Shown here piece after piece: positions 25,864-35,489 of a stretch of DNA of 64,000 nucleotides. Every line of letters begins with the position of its first letter. The first letter of the stretch is position 1. The notes below the pieces were generated by a model. It saw only the letters and a list, made by a program, of their open reading frames with translations. It was not told where the DNA came from and ran no database searches. A program made the position numbers and the translations under genes. The stretch is from an uncultured Eubacteriales bacterium (lineage in GTDB: Bacteria; Bacillota; Clostridia; Oscillospirales; CAG-272), in assembly GCA_905201895.1 (NCBI GenBank), contig CAJKPX010000002.1, positions 52,963 to 116,962 of the forward strand, in the 5' to 3' direction.

Positions 25864-26895
25864 TTAGCCGTTGATGATGGACTCTGCCCAATTGGTTGCG
25901 ATCACGCCCTCGGGCTCGCCGGTTCTCTTGGACTCGGTGAGAATGTGCTCGATGGAGTTGTAGATGTTGTCTACCTTCTTCAGCACTGCTTCCTTGTTGT
26001 AGGGTCCGTCAACCTCTGCTGCCGCGTTGATTACGCCACCGCCGTTGATAACGAAATCAGGCGCATAGAAGATGCCGCGTGCCTTGAGTGCTAGACCCGA
26101 TGCATCATCGTAAATCTGGTTGTTTGCACCGCCTGCTACTGCCTTGCAGTTGAGCATGGGAATGGTGGTGGGGTTGATGATTGCGCCCATTGCGTTGGGA
26201 GAGAAAATATCGCACTTCTGGCTCATGATCTCCTCGGTGGAAACCACGGTTGCGCCGAATTCCTCTCTTGCGCGATCTGCAACTGCTTTGTTCGAGCGGT
26301 TTGCAACGATCAGCTTTGCGCCGCTCTCATGGAGCATGCGGCAAAGATCGTATCCAACCTTACCAAGACCCTGAACGGCAACGGTGAGACCGTCAAGGGA
26401 ATCGGAGCCAAACGCAACCTTTGCGGTTGCCTTGATGCCCTGCCATACGCCGCGTGCGGTGAAGGGAGAGGGGTCACCGCTGTTCTGGGGCAGACCGCAA
26501 AGATACTTGGTTTTGCGAAGCATGATGAGCGCATCATCGCAGGTGGTGTTGACGTCCTCTGCGGTGATATACTTGCCCTCGAAGCTGTTAACAGCCTCAG
26601 CGAACGCCTCGAACATTGCCTCGGTTTTTTGGGAGGGATCAGCAATGATTACGCCCTTTCCGCCACCGTGGGGAAGTCCCGCTACGGCGTTCTTGTGCGA
26701 CATACCGCGAGAGAGGCGAAGCACGTCAAACAGTGCATCGTCATAGGATGCGTAGGGGAACAGGCGGCAGCCGCCGATTGCAGGACCAAGGTTGGTGTTG
26801 TGCACGGCGATAATTGCTCTCAAGCCTGCCTTTTCATTGTTGACAAACAAAACTCTTTCGTGACCGTATTTGGTCATTTCTGTCATTGCGTTCAT
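25864..26895 (-). CDS. Leu/Val/Phe-type amino acid dehydrogenase
   Basis: NAD-dependent oxidative deaminase of the Glu/Leu/Phe/Val dehydrogenase family, 343 residues, the usual length for leucine dehydrogenase. The catalytic region has PHGGGKGVI (Lys) and an Asp in EDVNTTCDD. The dinucleotide fold carries VQGLGKVG. The C-terminal motif NGGGVINAAAE is characteristic of the Leu/Phe branch rather than glutamate dehydrogenase. It is the last gene of the T-box-controlled operon with VOR-type oxidoreductase and acyl-CoA synthetases. It would aminate the branched 2-oxoacid they make (or start its breakdown). AAGGAG precedes the ATG, and the gap to the gamma-subunit gene is 41 bp. Confidence 0.88.
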   Translation of the reverse strand: MNAMTEMTKYGHERVLFVNNEKAGLRAIIAVHNTNLGPAIGGCRLFPYASYDDALFDVLRLSRGMSHKNAVAGLPHGGGKGVIIADPSQKTEAMFEAFAEAVNSFEGKYITAEDVNTTCDDALIMLRKTKYLCGLPQNSGDPSPFTARGVWQGIKATAKVAFGSDSLDGLTVAVQGLGKVGYDLCRMLHESGAKLIVANRSNKAVADRAREEFGATVVSTEEIMSQKCDIFSPNAMGAIINPTTIPMLNCKAVAGGANNQIYDDASGLALKARGIFYAPDFVINGGGVINAAAEVDGPYNKEAVLKKVDNIYNSIEHILTESKRTGEPEGVIATNWAESIING

Positions 26896-26936
26896 AAATT
26901 TTATCTCCTTTTTGATTGCCTTTCAGCAAAAAATGT

Positions 26937-27473
26937 TTATTGATAGTTTTTACCAAGATTAAGAGCCTTCATATTCAGCTCCTTGAGGGCTGCCTTTTTG
27001 GGAGGAACCAGCTTCTCCACAACCTCCGCCACTCCGTCAAAGGAAAGCTCGGGGTGCTTTTCGAGAAGATGCCCCACGATGATCATATTGGCAAGGCTGG
27101 AAATTCCCTCCTCCTTTGCCATTTGCGTTGCGGGAACGTAGAACACCTCCACATCGTCTCTCTCGACCTTCACGTCGATCAGAGAGGAATCCACGTAGAT
27201 CTGTCCGCCTGCCACAACCGTGTTCACATACTTCTCAAGCGACGGAAGATTCATCGCGATGAGAACGTCGGGCGAAGTCACGATGGGCGAGCCAACGGGC
27301 GTGTCGGAAAGGATGACGTTGCAGTTTGCGGTACCGCCGCGCATCTCGGGTCCGTAGGAAGGCAGCCAAGATACCTGCAGATCCTCCAAAAGCCCCTTAT
27401 AAGCCAGGAATTTTCCGGAGAACAGAATGCCCTGTCCGCCAAATCCGGCGATCAAAATTTCTGTTGTTTTCAT
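26937..27473 (-). CDS. 2-oxoacid:ferredoxin oxidoreductase, gamma subunit
   Basis: Gamma subunit (178 residues) of a four-subunit VOR/KOR-type enzyme that interconverts 2-oxoacid + CoA and acyl-CoA + CO2 with ferredoxin. The family motif [15 protein letters not shown] at the N-terminus and [21 protein letters not shown] are diagnostic. The ATG overlaps the beta stop by 4 bp, giving coupled translation. With the alpha, beta and ferredoxin genes it completes the enzyme. Confidence 0.9.
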   Translation of the reverse strand: MKTTEILIAGFGGQGILFSGKFLAYKGLLEDLQVSWLPSYGPEMRGGTANCNVILSDTPVGSPIVTSPDVLIAMNLPSLEKYVNTVVAGGQIYVDSSLIDVKVERDDVEVFYVPATQMAKEEGISSLANMIIVGHLLEKHPELSFDGVAEVVEKLVPPKKAALKELNMKALNLGKNYQ

Positions 27474-28228
27474 TCTGCGTCCGCTCCCTTCTCGAATTTG
27501 TCCTTATATACGCCAATCGGATAGTACGGAAGCATATCGCTCTCAACCCACTCAAGTGCCTGCTTGGGCGTCATACCCCAGTTGGTGGGACATGCGGAAA
27601 CGACCTCCACAAAGGAGAAGCCCTTGCCCTCGATCTGGTTCTGGAACGCCTTTTTGATTGCCTTCTTGGCATTCTTGACGTTCTTGACGTTATTGACTGC
27701 AACACGGGTGATATATGCAGGTCCCTCCAGAGTTGCGAGCATCTCGCTCACCTTAATGGGCCATCCGCAGTGCTTGACATCGCGGCCGTAGGGAGAGGTT
27801 TGCGTAACCTGACCGGGAAGGCTCGTGGGAGCCATCTGACCGCCCGTCATACCGTAGATTGCGTTGTTAACAAAAATAACGGTGATGTTCTCGTTTCTTG
27901 CGGCGGAGTGCACGGTTTCTGCCATACCGATCGAGGCAAGGTCACCGTCACCCTGATAGGTGAAAACGATATTATCGGGGCGTGCACGCTTGACGCCGGT
28001 GGCAACGGCAGGTGCTCTGCCGTGAGGTGCCTCAATCATATCGCAGCTGAAGTAGTCATACGCCATCACGGCGCATCCAACGGGAGCAACACCAATGGTC
28101 TTTCCTTCAATACCGAGCTCGTCGAGCGCCTCAGCTACCAAGCGGTGAATGATACCGTGCGGACAACCGGGGCAGTAATGAAAGGGTGCATCGGTCAAGG
28201 AATTCGGCTTTTTGAATACCACTGCCAT
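27470..28228 (-). CDS. 2-oxoacid:ferredoxin oxidoreductase, beta (TPP-binding) subunit
   Basis: Thiamine-pyrophosphate subunit, 252 residues from ATG 28228 (MAVVFKKPN), which is preceded by AAAGGAG inside the alpha 3' end; a longer frame reads back into alpha and is not used. [10 protein letters not shown] and the TPP motif [12 protein letters not shown] are present, with [16 protein letters not shown], the signature of beta subunits that couple to gamma. It starts 2 bp after the alpha stop. The substrate cannot be fixed from this subunit alone. Confidence 0.9.
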   Translation of the reverse strand: MAVVFKKPNSLTDAPFHYCPGCPHGIIHRLVAEALDELGIEGKTIGVAPVGCAVMAYDYFSCDMIEAPHGRAPAVATGVKRARPDNIVFTYQGDGDLASIGMAETVHSAARNENITVIFVNNAIYGMTGGQMAPTSLPGQVTQTSPYGRDVKHCGWPIKVSEMLATLEGPAYITRVAVNNVKNVKNAKKAIKKAFQNQIEGKGFSFVEVVSACPTNWGMTPKQALEWVESDMLPYYPIGVYKDKFEKGADAE

Positions 28229-28230
28229 AA

Positions 28231-29292
28231 TCAGAACTCTCCTTTCTCTGCCTTCACGATGGCAGCAAGCACCTCGTCGGGGGTTACGATCATACCGCCC
28301 GTACGGTTGCAAAGGGTGATGGGGCGTCTGCACTCGGTGGCAAGCTTGACATCCTCGATCATCTGACCCATGTTCAGCTCAACCGAAATAAAGGACTTGA
28401 CCTTGTCTGCCGCAGCCTTAAGTGCCGCCTTGGGGAAGGGCCACAGGGTGATGGGGCGAATAAGTCCAACCTTAATGCCCTGCTTTCTTGCTTCCGCTAC
28501 TGCATTCTTTGCAATTCTCGAGGCAATACCGAACGCTACGACGCAGATCTCTGCGTCCTCCATCATGTATTCCTCCCACATTGCCTCGTTCTTTTCGATC
28601 TCGGCATATTTCTCAAAGCGCTCGAAGTTTTTCCTCTCGAGCTCGTCGGGCTTGAGGTAAAGCGAATTGACAACGTTGTGAGAACGCTTGCCCTCGGTTC
28701 CGGTGAGCGCCCAAGGCTTTTCGTAGACCTTGGGATCCGCATCCTCAAAGGTGATCGGCTCCATCATCTGACCGATCGTACCGTCCGCGAGAATCATGGT
28801 AATCATAGAATACTTATCGGCAAGATCAAAGCCCTTGATAGTGAGGCTCGCCATCTCCTGAACCGATGCGGGCGCAAGAACGATGGCACGGTAGTCGCCG
28901 TGTCCGCCGCCCTTGGTAGCCTGAAAATAATCCGACTGCGAGGGCTGAATGCCGCCAAGTCCCGGACCGCCGCGCTGTACGTTGACAACGAGCGCGGGAA
29001 CGTCGGAGCCTGCGATGTAGCTCATCCCCTCTGCCTTGAGCGAAATTCCGGGGCTTGAGGAGGAGGTCATAACGCGCACGCCTGCCGCCGCCGCGCCGTA
29101 GACCATATTGATCGACGCGATCTCACTCTCTGCCTGCAGAAATACGCCGCCGATCTTCGGCATCTTCTTTGCCATGTATGCAGCAATTTCGGTTTGAGGC
29201 GTGATGGGATATCCGAAATAATAGCGGCATCCCGCGCGGATGGCTGCCTCCGCAATTGCCTCGTTGCCCTTCATTAAAATTCTTTCTGCCAT
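28231..29292 (-). CDS. vorB: 2-oxoacid:ferredoxin oxidoreductase, alpha subunit (VorB type)
   Basis: Alpha subunit, 353 residues from ATG 29292 (MAERILMKG) with GGAG 6 bp upstream. [30 protein letters not shown] and QRGGPGLGG are the pyrimidine-binding motifs of this class. The sequence most resembles the VorB group (3-methyl-2-oxobutanoate:ferredoxin oxidoreductase), so branched-chain 2-oxoacids are the likely substrates. This agrees with the leucine-type dehydrogenase and the Ile-type T-box of the same operon. The reaction is reversible in anaerobes: with reduced ferredoxin it can carboxylate acyl-CoA. Confidence 0.87.
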   Translation of the reverse strand: MAERILMKGNEAIAEAAIRAGCRYYFGYPITPQTEIAAYMAKKMPKIGGVFLQAESEIASINMVYGAAAAGVRVMTSSSSPGISLKAEGMSYIAGSDVPALVVNVQRGGPGLGGIQPSQSDYFQATKGGGHGDYRAIVLAPASVQEMASLTIKGFDLADKYSMITMILADGTIGQMMEPITFEDADPKVYEKPWALTGTEGKRSHNVVNSLYLKPDELERKNFERFEKYAEIEKNEAMWEEYMMEDAEICVVAFGIASRIAKNAVAEARKQGIKVGLIRPITLWPFPKAALKAAADKVKSFISVELNMGQMIEDVKLATECRRPITLCNRTGGMIVTPDEVLAAIVKAEKGEF

Positions 29293-29383
29293 ATTTTTCT
29301 CCATTCCGTCGCCCTTGAGCGACTGCAAAAATCCAAGCGTTGTCACACCGACCGCACGCGGCTACGGGTGCCACCCGCCAATC

Positions 29384-29587
29384 TTATTTTTCAACTGTGA
29401 TGATACAATCGGGACACATCGTGGCGCAGAAGGCACATCCGATGCACTTCTCCTGCTCCTTCATATATGCGGGAGAATATCCCTTGGGGTTGAGCTTGTC
29501 GAGCGCGATTGCCAGACATTGCTTGGGGCAAGCGTCAACGCACAAGCCACAGCCCTTACACATATCCGTGTTAAACGTTACTTTCAT
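29384..29587 (-). CDS. 2-oxoacid:ferredoxin oxidoreductase, delta (ferredoxin) subunit
   Basis: A 67-residue protein with two 4Fe-4S motifs, CKGCGLCVDACP and CIGCAFCATMCP, which fits the delta subunit that passes electrons between the TPP site and free ferredoxin. It is first in the delta-alpha-beta-gamma gene order. It lies 92 bp before the alpha start. Confidence 0.9.
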   Translation of the reverse strand: MKVTFNTDMCKGCGLCVDACPKQCLAIALDKLNPKGYSPAYMKEQEKCIGCAFCATMCPDCIITVEK

Positions 29588-29644
29588 TCTGTTTTCCTCC
29601 TATTTAAGACCGCACTCCCGACAAAAGGAATTGCTTTCCTTTCA

Positions 29645-30313
29645 TCAGAACGGCAGGTCAAAATATTTCTTTTGAAGTGTGAGGGGCATCGTTGGGATTT
29701 CCGTGATGTCCTCCGCCACTCTTTTTTCGACGGTGTGCAGCCAGATCGGCAATTCCGTCACGCGGCTGACCTCCTCAGCAAAAGCAACCGATGAGAGCAC
29801 GGTTTCCTTGGAGGTCTCAATACCGACGTTTGAATTGTTGACGATGCAGGTAAATCGAATGCCTGCCGCCGCTTCAATCTCACGCAGGATCGTCACCGCG
29901 TCCTCCACGGTGGCGGTCAGCGGTCTGTATCGGTTCAAAACGAACGCCATGCGGTAATCGCCCTCTGCCTTGATCGCGTCCGCAAACCGACCGAGCGCGT
30001 AAGCACCTCTATCGTCGCCACCGATATCAATGACACCGAAAACCGATTTATCCTGGACGAGTCGGTAGCTCTCTGCAGGAAGCGCGGGAAGATCAACGTT
30101 GGAGTTGGCGTAGCGTGAGCAGATCAGATCAATGCCCATCGCGCGGAGTTCTTCTTCGCTGTCCTTCGTTCGGAAATACGGATTGACGATATCCAGGTCG
30201 GCAATGCAGACCTTTTTGCCTTCTTTTGCAAGACGTATTGCGTAATTAACGGCAATGTTCGTTTTTCCGCTGCCGTAATGCCCCGCAAAAAGTGTAAGTC
30301 TTTTGTGTTCCAT
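29645..30313 (-). CDS. MinD/CobQ-like P-loop ATPase
   Basis: A 222-residue nucleotide-binding protein. The deviant Walker A is FAGHYGSGKTNIAVNYA at the N-terminus, followed by ADLDIVNPYFRT and a GVIDIGGDDRGAYALG Walker-B-like stretch, as in the SIMIBI class. I know no firm function. Genes of this type often travel with ferredoxin oxidoreductase operons, where a role in cofactor or cluster handling is a reasonable guess. It lies between the ferredoxin subunit and the synthetase genes on the same strand. Confidence 0.72.
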   Translation of the reverse strand: MEHKRLTLFAGHYGSGKTNIAVNYAIRLAKEGKKVCIADLDIVNPYFRTKDSEEELRAMGIDLICSRYANSNVDLPALPAESYRLVQDKSVFGVIDIGGDDRGAYALGRFADAIKAEGDYRMAFVLNRYRPLTATVEDAVTILREIEAAAGIRFTCIVNNSNVGIETSKETVLSSVAFAEEVSRVTELPIWLHTVEKRVAEDITEIPTMPLTLQKKYFDLPF

Positions 30314-30355
30314 AACAATATTGGTTCGATCTGCTCTGCCTGCGACAATGCCGCA

Positions 30356-32629
30356 TCAGAGCTTCTTTCTGATAATTTTTCCGCTGGTCGTCTTGGGCAG
30401 ACTCTCGTAGAATTCCACGATCCTCGGATACTTATAGGGCGCGGTGCGCGACTTGACATAGTTTTGAATTTCGCGCTTGAGCTCGTCGGTTCCCTCGTAT
30501 CCATTGATCAGCACGATGCTTGCCTTGACAACCTGACCGCGAATCTCGTCGGGGGCAGCGGATACGCCGCACTCCAATACGTACGGAAGCTCCATAATGA
30601 CGTTTTCGATCTCGAACGGACCAATTCGGTAGCCCGAGGATTTGATCACGTCGTCCGCGCGGCCCACGTACCAGAGGAAGCCGTCCTCATCACGCCATGC
30701 AAGGTCGCCTGTGTGATAGAAGCCGTCGCGCCAGGTTTCCGCGGTAATTTCGGGATTACCCTCGTAGGCGTAGGCAAGTCCGCAAGGAAGTCCCTTGGAA
30801 ATGTCGATACAAATTTCTCCGCTCTCACCAACCTCAACCTCCTCGCCCTCGGGGCTGAGCAGATGCACGTTGTAAAGCGGGATCGGCTTGCCCATAGAGC
30901 CGATCTTGTGGCTGCCTCCTGCAAGATTACCGATGATGAGCGTGCTTTCGGACTGACCGAAGCCCTCCATGATCTGGAGTCCCGTATGATTTTCAAACTG
31001 ACGGAACACCTCGGGATTGAGTGCCTCGCCTGCGGTGGATGCATGCTCAATGCTGGAAAGATCAAAGCGGGAGAGATCCTGCTTGATGAGCATGCGGTAC
31101 ATCGTGGGAGGTGCGCAGAAGGTGGTGATATGATATTTTTTGAACAGCGGGAGGATCTTTTCTGCGTCAAAGCGGTCAAAATCGTAAACAAAGGTTGCAG
31201 CCTCACACAGCCATTGGCCGTAGAGCTTGCCCCACAGAGCCTTTGCCCAGCCCGTATCGGAAATGGTCAGATGCAATCCGTCGGGATTGACCTGGTGCCA
31301 ATATTTTGCGGTGATAAAATGTCCCAGAGGATACTTATAACTATGCGCTGCGATCTTGGGATATCCGGAGGTTCCCGAGGTAAAGAACATCAGCATGGGA
31401 TCGTTGCCGCAGGGTGTGTCCTCGGTGCGCGCGAAGTGGCTGCTATACATGCTGTATTCGTCATTAAAGCTATGCCAGCCCTCGCGATTGCCTCCAACGA
31501 GAATCTTGTGCGTAAGACCCGGACACTTCGCTGCCGCCGCGTCTACCGAGCTTGCAACCTCGCCGTCCGCCGTGCAAACGATTGCCTTGATGCCGCCTGC
31601 GTTGAAGCGATACTCAAAATCCTTTTCAAGCAGCTGGTTGGGGGCAGGGATCGCCACGGCACCGAGCTTATGCAATGCCAAAATAGAGAACCAGAACTGA
31701 TAATGTCGCTTGAGCACCAGCATCACGCGGTCTCCCCGCTTGATTCCGAGCGCCTTGAAATAGTTGGCAACCCTTGCGGATTCCTTCTTCATATCCTGGA
31801 ACGTGAATCTGTGCTCGGTTCCGTCCTCGCTCACGTGCAGCATTGCAAGCTTATCCGGCTTTTGTCTGCCGAGTGCGTCAACAACGTCAAACGCAAAGTT
31901 GAAGCGATCCTCGTTCTTGAAGGAAATGCCCGTGAGAACGCCGTTCTCCTCGGTGGGATTGATAAAATTATGGTAAATTCTCTGTTGATTGTCGACATCA
32001 AGGCGCTTGGTAACGGTAGAAGCAACCGCCGCCTGCTCGCCCTCTCTCGCCGCCTGGTTGCGCAGCACGATGGCATAGAAGGAGCAATCCTCTCCGCCAA
32101 CGGCAACCATGCCGTGAGGCGTTCCGGAATCGTAATAGATGCTATCCCCGGGACCCAGAATCTCGGTGTGATCGCCAATCTGAATTTTCATCCGACCGGT
32201 GATGACAATATCACATTCCTGCCCCTCGTGGCGAACCAGCTCGATCTCCTCATTCTCCGCGCCCTCATGGTAATTCATCTCCATATAAAGCGGGAGCGCG
32301 ATGCGGTTGCGGAACTCGGATGCAAGGTTATATCCCACCATGTGATGGGCCTCCTCAATTCTCTGTCCCTCTCCCCTACGGGTCAGCGCATAGGAGCGCA
32401 GCTTCGGGCTTTTACCCTCGAGAAGATCGCTCATATCCACGCCAAAAATCAAGACGCAGTGATAAAGGAACGCGATGCTGAGATTTTTATTTCCCGATTC
32501 GCACGCCTCGTATTCGCTCTCGGTCATACCCGTACGTGCCGCCATCTCGGAGATGGAAAGACCCGTAATCTGTCGCAATTCGCGAATACGGTCGGCAACT
32601 TGTTTGACTTTATACTCCACTGAGTTCAT
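30356..32629 (-). CDS. HTH-cupin-acyl-CoA synthetase fusion 1
   Basis: A 757-residue three-part protein. An XRE-type helix-turn-helix (about 8-62) and a cupin (about 115-190, GDSIYYDSGTPHGM) are followed by an adenylate-forming acyl-CoA synthetase (about 215-757). The enzyme part has the phosphate loop FFTSGTSGYPK, EGFGQSE, YHTGDLAWRDEDGF and the catalytic Lys in TTSGKIIRKKL, all intact. It would activate a short or branched carboxylate with ATP and CoA. The XRE-cupin half resembles a stand-alone regulator, so the protein may sense its product or bind DNA. GAGGAG precedes the ATG. It is a paralogue of the next gene. Confidence 0.85.
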   Translation of the reverse strand: MNSVEYKVKQVADRIRELRQITGLSISEMAARTGMTESEYEACESGNKNLSIAFLYHCVLIFGVDMSDLLEGKSPKLRSYALTRRGEGQRIEEAHHMVGYNLASEFRNRIALPLYMEMNYHEGAENEEIELVRHEGQECDIVITGRMKIQIGDHTEILGPGDSIYYDSGTPHGMVAVGGEDCSFYAIVLRNQAAREGEQAAVASTVTKRLDVDNQQRIYHNFINPTEENGVLTGISFKNEDRFNFAFDVVDALGRQKPDKLAMLHVSEDGTEHRFTFQDMKKESARVANYFKALGIKRGDRVMLVLKRHYQFWFSILALHKLGAVAIPAPNQLLEKDFEYRFNAGGIKAIVCTADGEVASSVDAAAAKCPGLTHKILVGGNREGWHSFNDEYSMYSSHFARTEDTPCGNDPMLMFFTSGTSGYPKIAAHSYKYPLGHFITAKYWHQVNPDGLHLTISDTGWAKALWGKLYGQWLCEAATFVYDFDRFDAEKILPLFKKYHITTFCAPPTMYRMLIKQDLSRFDLSSIEHASTAGEALNPEVFRQFENHTGLQIMEGFGQSESTLIIGNLAGGSHKIGSMGKPIPLYNVHLLSPEGEEVEVGESGEICIDISKGLPCGLAYAYEGNPEITAETWRDGFYHTGDLAWRDEDGFLWYVGRADDVIKSSGYRIGPFEIENVIMELPYVLECGVSAAPDEIRGQVVKASIVLINGYEGTDELKREIQNYVKSRTAPYKYPRIVEFYESLPKTTSGKIIRKKL

Positions 32630-32713
32630 GAAAATTACTACTCCTCTTTTGCAAAAGCACCGTTGAAACGGATTTGTCCGGTGCCGATTTTGCCGTAAGA
32701 TATGCTTTACGGA

Positions 32714-34981
32714 TCAAAGCTTGTTTCGGATGATCTTGCCGCTGATTGTTTTAGGCAATTCCGTGCGGAATTCCACAATTCTCGGATATTTGTAGGGTGC
32801 GGTGTGAAGCTTGACGTAATTCTGAATATCCTTCTTGAGTGCCTCCGTCCCCTCCGTACCCGGAACCAGAACGATGCACGCCTTGACAACCTGACCTCTG
32901 ACCTCGTCGGGCGCGGCACAAACGCCACACTCGAGCACGTACGGCAGCTCCATGATCGTCGATTCGATCTCAAACGGACCGATGCGGTAGCCCGACGACT
33001 TGATCACGTCATCCACGCGGCCGACGTACCAATAGTATCCGTCCTCATCGCGCCATGCAAGGTCGCCGGTGTGATACATGCCGTCATGCCAAACGTTCTT
33101 TGTTGCTTCCTCGTTGAGATAGTAACCGAGGAACACACCGCAGCTTGTTTTGGGCTCGGTTCGGATCACGATCTCGCCGTTTACACCGTCGGGAACGGGA
33201 TTTCCGTCCGCATCCGCGAGATCAATGCCATATCCGGGAATCGGCTTGCCCATCGCACCGGGCTTGAGCTGCGTGCCGAGCAGGTTGGCAATGCCGAGCG
33301 TCATCTCGGTCTGACCGAAGCCCTCCGCGATGCGGAGTCCGGTTGCCTTTTCAAACTGATAGAACACCTCGGGGTTGAGCGCCTCGCCTGCGGTGGTTGC
33401 ATGTCGGATCGAAGAAAGATCATACTGACTCAGATCCTGCTTGATGAGCATGCGGTACATCGTGGGAGGTGCGCAGAAGGTGGTGATGTGATATTTCGCG
33501 AACAACGGCAGAATTTTTGCCGAATCGAAACGGTCAAAATCATAGGTAAAGACCGCGCCCTCGCACAGCCACTGACCGTAGAGCTTGCCCCAGAGAGCCT
33601 TGCCCCATCCGGTTTCCGAAATGGTGAAATGGAGACCGTTTCTCTCACACAGGTGCCAATACTTTGCCGTAACATAGTGACCGAGCGCGTATTTATACGA
33701 ATGCATCGCCATCTTCGGGTAGCCCGTTGTGCCGGACGTAAAGAGCATCAGCATGGGATCGTTGCCGCAGGGGGCGTCCTCGGTGCGGACAAAGCGACGG
33801 CTGAAGAGCGGATATTCCGCATCGTAATCGCGCCAGCCCTCTCTCTGACCGCCAACAAGAATCTTGGTCAGGGAAAGCTGCTCCTCTGCCTCTGCCAGCT
33901 CGACCTGACGAGCAGTGTCGCCGTCTGCGGTACAGAGAATCGCGCTGACACCTGCCGCTCTGAAACGGTAGCTGAAATCGTGCGCCAGAAGCTGATTGGT
34001 TGCGGGAATTGCAATCGCGCCGATCTTGTGGAGTCCGAGGATCGCAAACCAGAACTGATAATGGCGCTTGAGCACCAGCAGAACGCGGTCGCCCTTCTTG
34101 ATGCCGAGCGATTTGAAATAGTTGGCGCTCTGCGAGGAAGCGTCCTTGATATCGCGGAAGGTAAATCTGCGCTCGGTCATATCGTTTGCGATATGCAGCA
34201 TTGCAAGCTTGTCCGGCTCCTTGCGCGCAATTGCGTCAACGGTATCAAACGCAAAATTATATTGATCCTCATTTTTGTAACGGAGATCAACGAGAACGCC
34301 GTTTTCGTCCTCCTCTGCCTCAATGAACGTCTCACACAGAAGCGACTCCTTTGCCGCAGCGTGCAGGTTCTCTCCAATATACATCGGCTGGTCGGTGGCA
34401 TTGCTTGCCATAACGACCGAGAGAAATACGCAATCCTGATTGTCGATTGCGATCATACCGTGGGGCGTTGAGGATTTGAAGAAAATGCTGTCACCCTCAC
34501 GCAGAATCTCCTCGTGATCACCAACGCGGAAGCGGAGCGCGCCCTTGACAACCATATCAAATTCCTGACCGGCGTGCGTTACCGTGTTGATGGGAGTCTT
34601 TTGAAGTGCCTCCGAATACTGATAGGTTACCCAGTAGGGTGTTGCAAGCTTTTGGCGGAATTGGGCTGCCAGTGCCTGAATGGTGATACCGTCCTCCTCG
34701 GCGGTGGTAAGTCCCTCACCACGTCGTGTGACGGTGTAGCCCGAGAGCTTTGCTCCCTGTCCCTCCAGAAGATCGGTAATTTCAATGCCATATGCCTTGG
34801 CGCATTTATGTATAAAAGTAAAAGGAAGATCAATATTTCCCGTTTCGTAGGAGCAGTACAGCTCCTCGGATATTTCGGTCAGTTCTGCCATTTGCTTCGG
34901 AGTATACCCCATAATCTGACGCATCTCACGTATACGCAATGCAATTTTTTCAAGTTGATTTACGTCTGATTGGTTGTTCAT
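32714..34981 (-). CDS. HTH-cupin-acyl-CoA synthetase fusion 2
   Basis: A 755-residue paralogue of the gene at 30356-32629 with the same order: XRE helix-turn-helix (about 10-60), cupin (about 110-185, GDSIFFKSSTPHGM), synthetase (about 215-755) with LFTSGTTGYPK, EGFGQTE and the C-terminal catalytic Lys (TISGKIIRNKL). The start is ATG 34981 with AGAAGGAGG; the frame upstream runs into the T-box terminator. As first gene behind the T-box it should be made when the cognate tRNA is uncharged. This links carboxylate activation to amino acid starvation. Confidence 0.87.
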   Translation of the reverse strand: MNNQSDVNQLEKIALRIREMRQIMGYTPKQMAELTEISEELYCSYETGNIDLPFTFIHKCAKAYGIEITDLLEGQGAKLSGYTVTRRGEGLTTAEEDGITIQALAAQFRQKLATPYWVTYQYSEALQKTPINTVTHAGQEFDMVVKGALRFRVGDHEEILREGDSIFFKSSTPHGMIAIDNQDCVFLSVVMASNATDQPMYIGENLHAAAKESLLCETFIEAEEDENGVLVDLRYKNEDQYNFAFDTVDAIARKEPDKLAMLHIANDMTERRFTFRDIKDASSQSANYFKSLGIKKGDRVLLVLKRHYQFWFAILGLHKIGAIAIPATNQLLAHDFSYRFRAAGVSAILCTADGDTARQVELAEAEEQLSLTKILVGGQREGWRDYDAEYPLFSRRFVRTEDAPCGNDPMLMLFTSGTTGYPKMAMHSYKYALGHYVTAKYWHLCERNGLHFTISETGWGKALWGKLYGQWLCEGAVFTYDFDRFDSAKILPLFAKYHITTFCAPPTMYRMLIKQDLSQYDLSSIRHATTAGEALNPEVFYQFEKATGLRIAEGFGQTEMTLGIANLLGTQLKPGAMGKPIPGYGIDLADADGNPVPDGVNGEIVIRTEPKTSCGVFLGYYLNEEATKNVWHDGMYHTGDLAWRDEDGYYWYVGRVDDVIKSSGYRIGPFEIESTIMELPYVLECGVCAAPDEVRGQVVKACIVLVPGTEGTEALKKDIQNYVKLHTAPYKYPRIVEFRTELPKTISGKIIRNKL

Positions 34982-35002
34982 AACAACACCTCCTTCTAAA
35001 AA

Positions 35003-35220
35003 CAAAAAACCGCCTCAGAAAAAATACTGAGACGAGTGCAAAACAAATATACCCGCGGAACCACTCAAATTACGGAAAACCGCCACTTAGAACTCCTATA
35101 AGTCCTTACCTTTAACGCAGGGAACGTGAAACTCTAACAAAACGCTCGAATTCCCGACTCGGAAGTGATGGGTAGCTTGGCTTTTTGCAATCGGCTCACA
35201 CCAACCGCCGACTCTCTGAA
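35003..35220 (-). promoter_or_regulatory. T-box leader, specifier read as AUC (Ile)
   Basis: tRNA-sensing leader of the synthetase/VOR/dehydrogenase operon. On the - strand stem I begins AGAGAGTCGGCGG (about 35218) and has GGTTGGTGTGA. The specifier ATC lies at 35169-35167, followed by AC and, four bases on, CCGAG. The T-box motif GAGTGGTTCCGCGG is at 35066-35053. The terminator GTCTCAG ... CTGAGGCG plus TTTTTT is at about 35034-35003, mutually exclusive with the antiterminator. The Ile reading rests on position only. Confidence 0.87.
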
Positions 35221-35277
35221 TGCTCTATTATGCCCTACCGTCTTCGTCACAGTCTTTGCTTTTTTATTTATAGAGAT

Positions 35278-35306
35278 ATTTTATCACCTTCACGCAAAAA
35301 AGTCAA
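35278..35306 (-). promoter_or_regulatory. Promoter of the Ile-type T-box operon
   Basis: On the - strand TTGACT (35306-35301), 17 bp, TAAAAT (35283-35278). Confidence 0.75.
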
Positions 35307-35403
35307 CTATTTTCTTTTTAGCAGTTTGCACAAAATTTCAAAACACGCCTTGTTTATTATGACTAAAAATGCGTGAATGATTATTTTTTTTTCAATTTTC
35401 CTA

Positions 35404-35432
35404 TTGACAAAACGCGTGTTTGGTGATTAAAT
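35404..35432 (+). promoter_or_regulatory. Promoter of the divergent T-box operon
   Basis: TTGACA at 35404-35409, 17 bp, TTAAAT at 35427-35432. A TATAAT at 35436-35441 is too far away to pair with this -35. Confidence 0.65.
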
Positions 35433-35489
35433 ATATATAATTCAAAAAGCAATAGAAAGACAATGACGGAAATCCTGCCCCTTATTTGA

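Noticed and set aside
30278..32623. Long + strand reading frame (781 codons) opposite the first HTH-cupin synthetase
   Set aside because: It mirrors the real gene in the antisense frame; no ribosome binding site, no recognisable domain, and the synthetase motifs are on the - strand.
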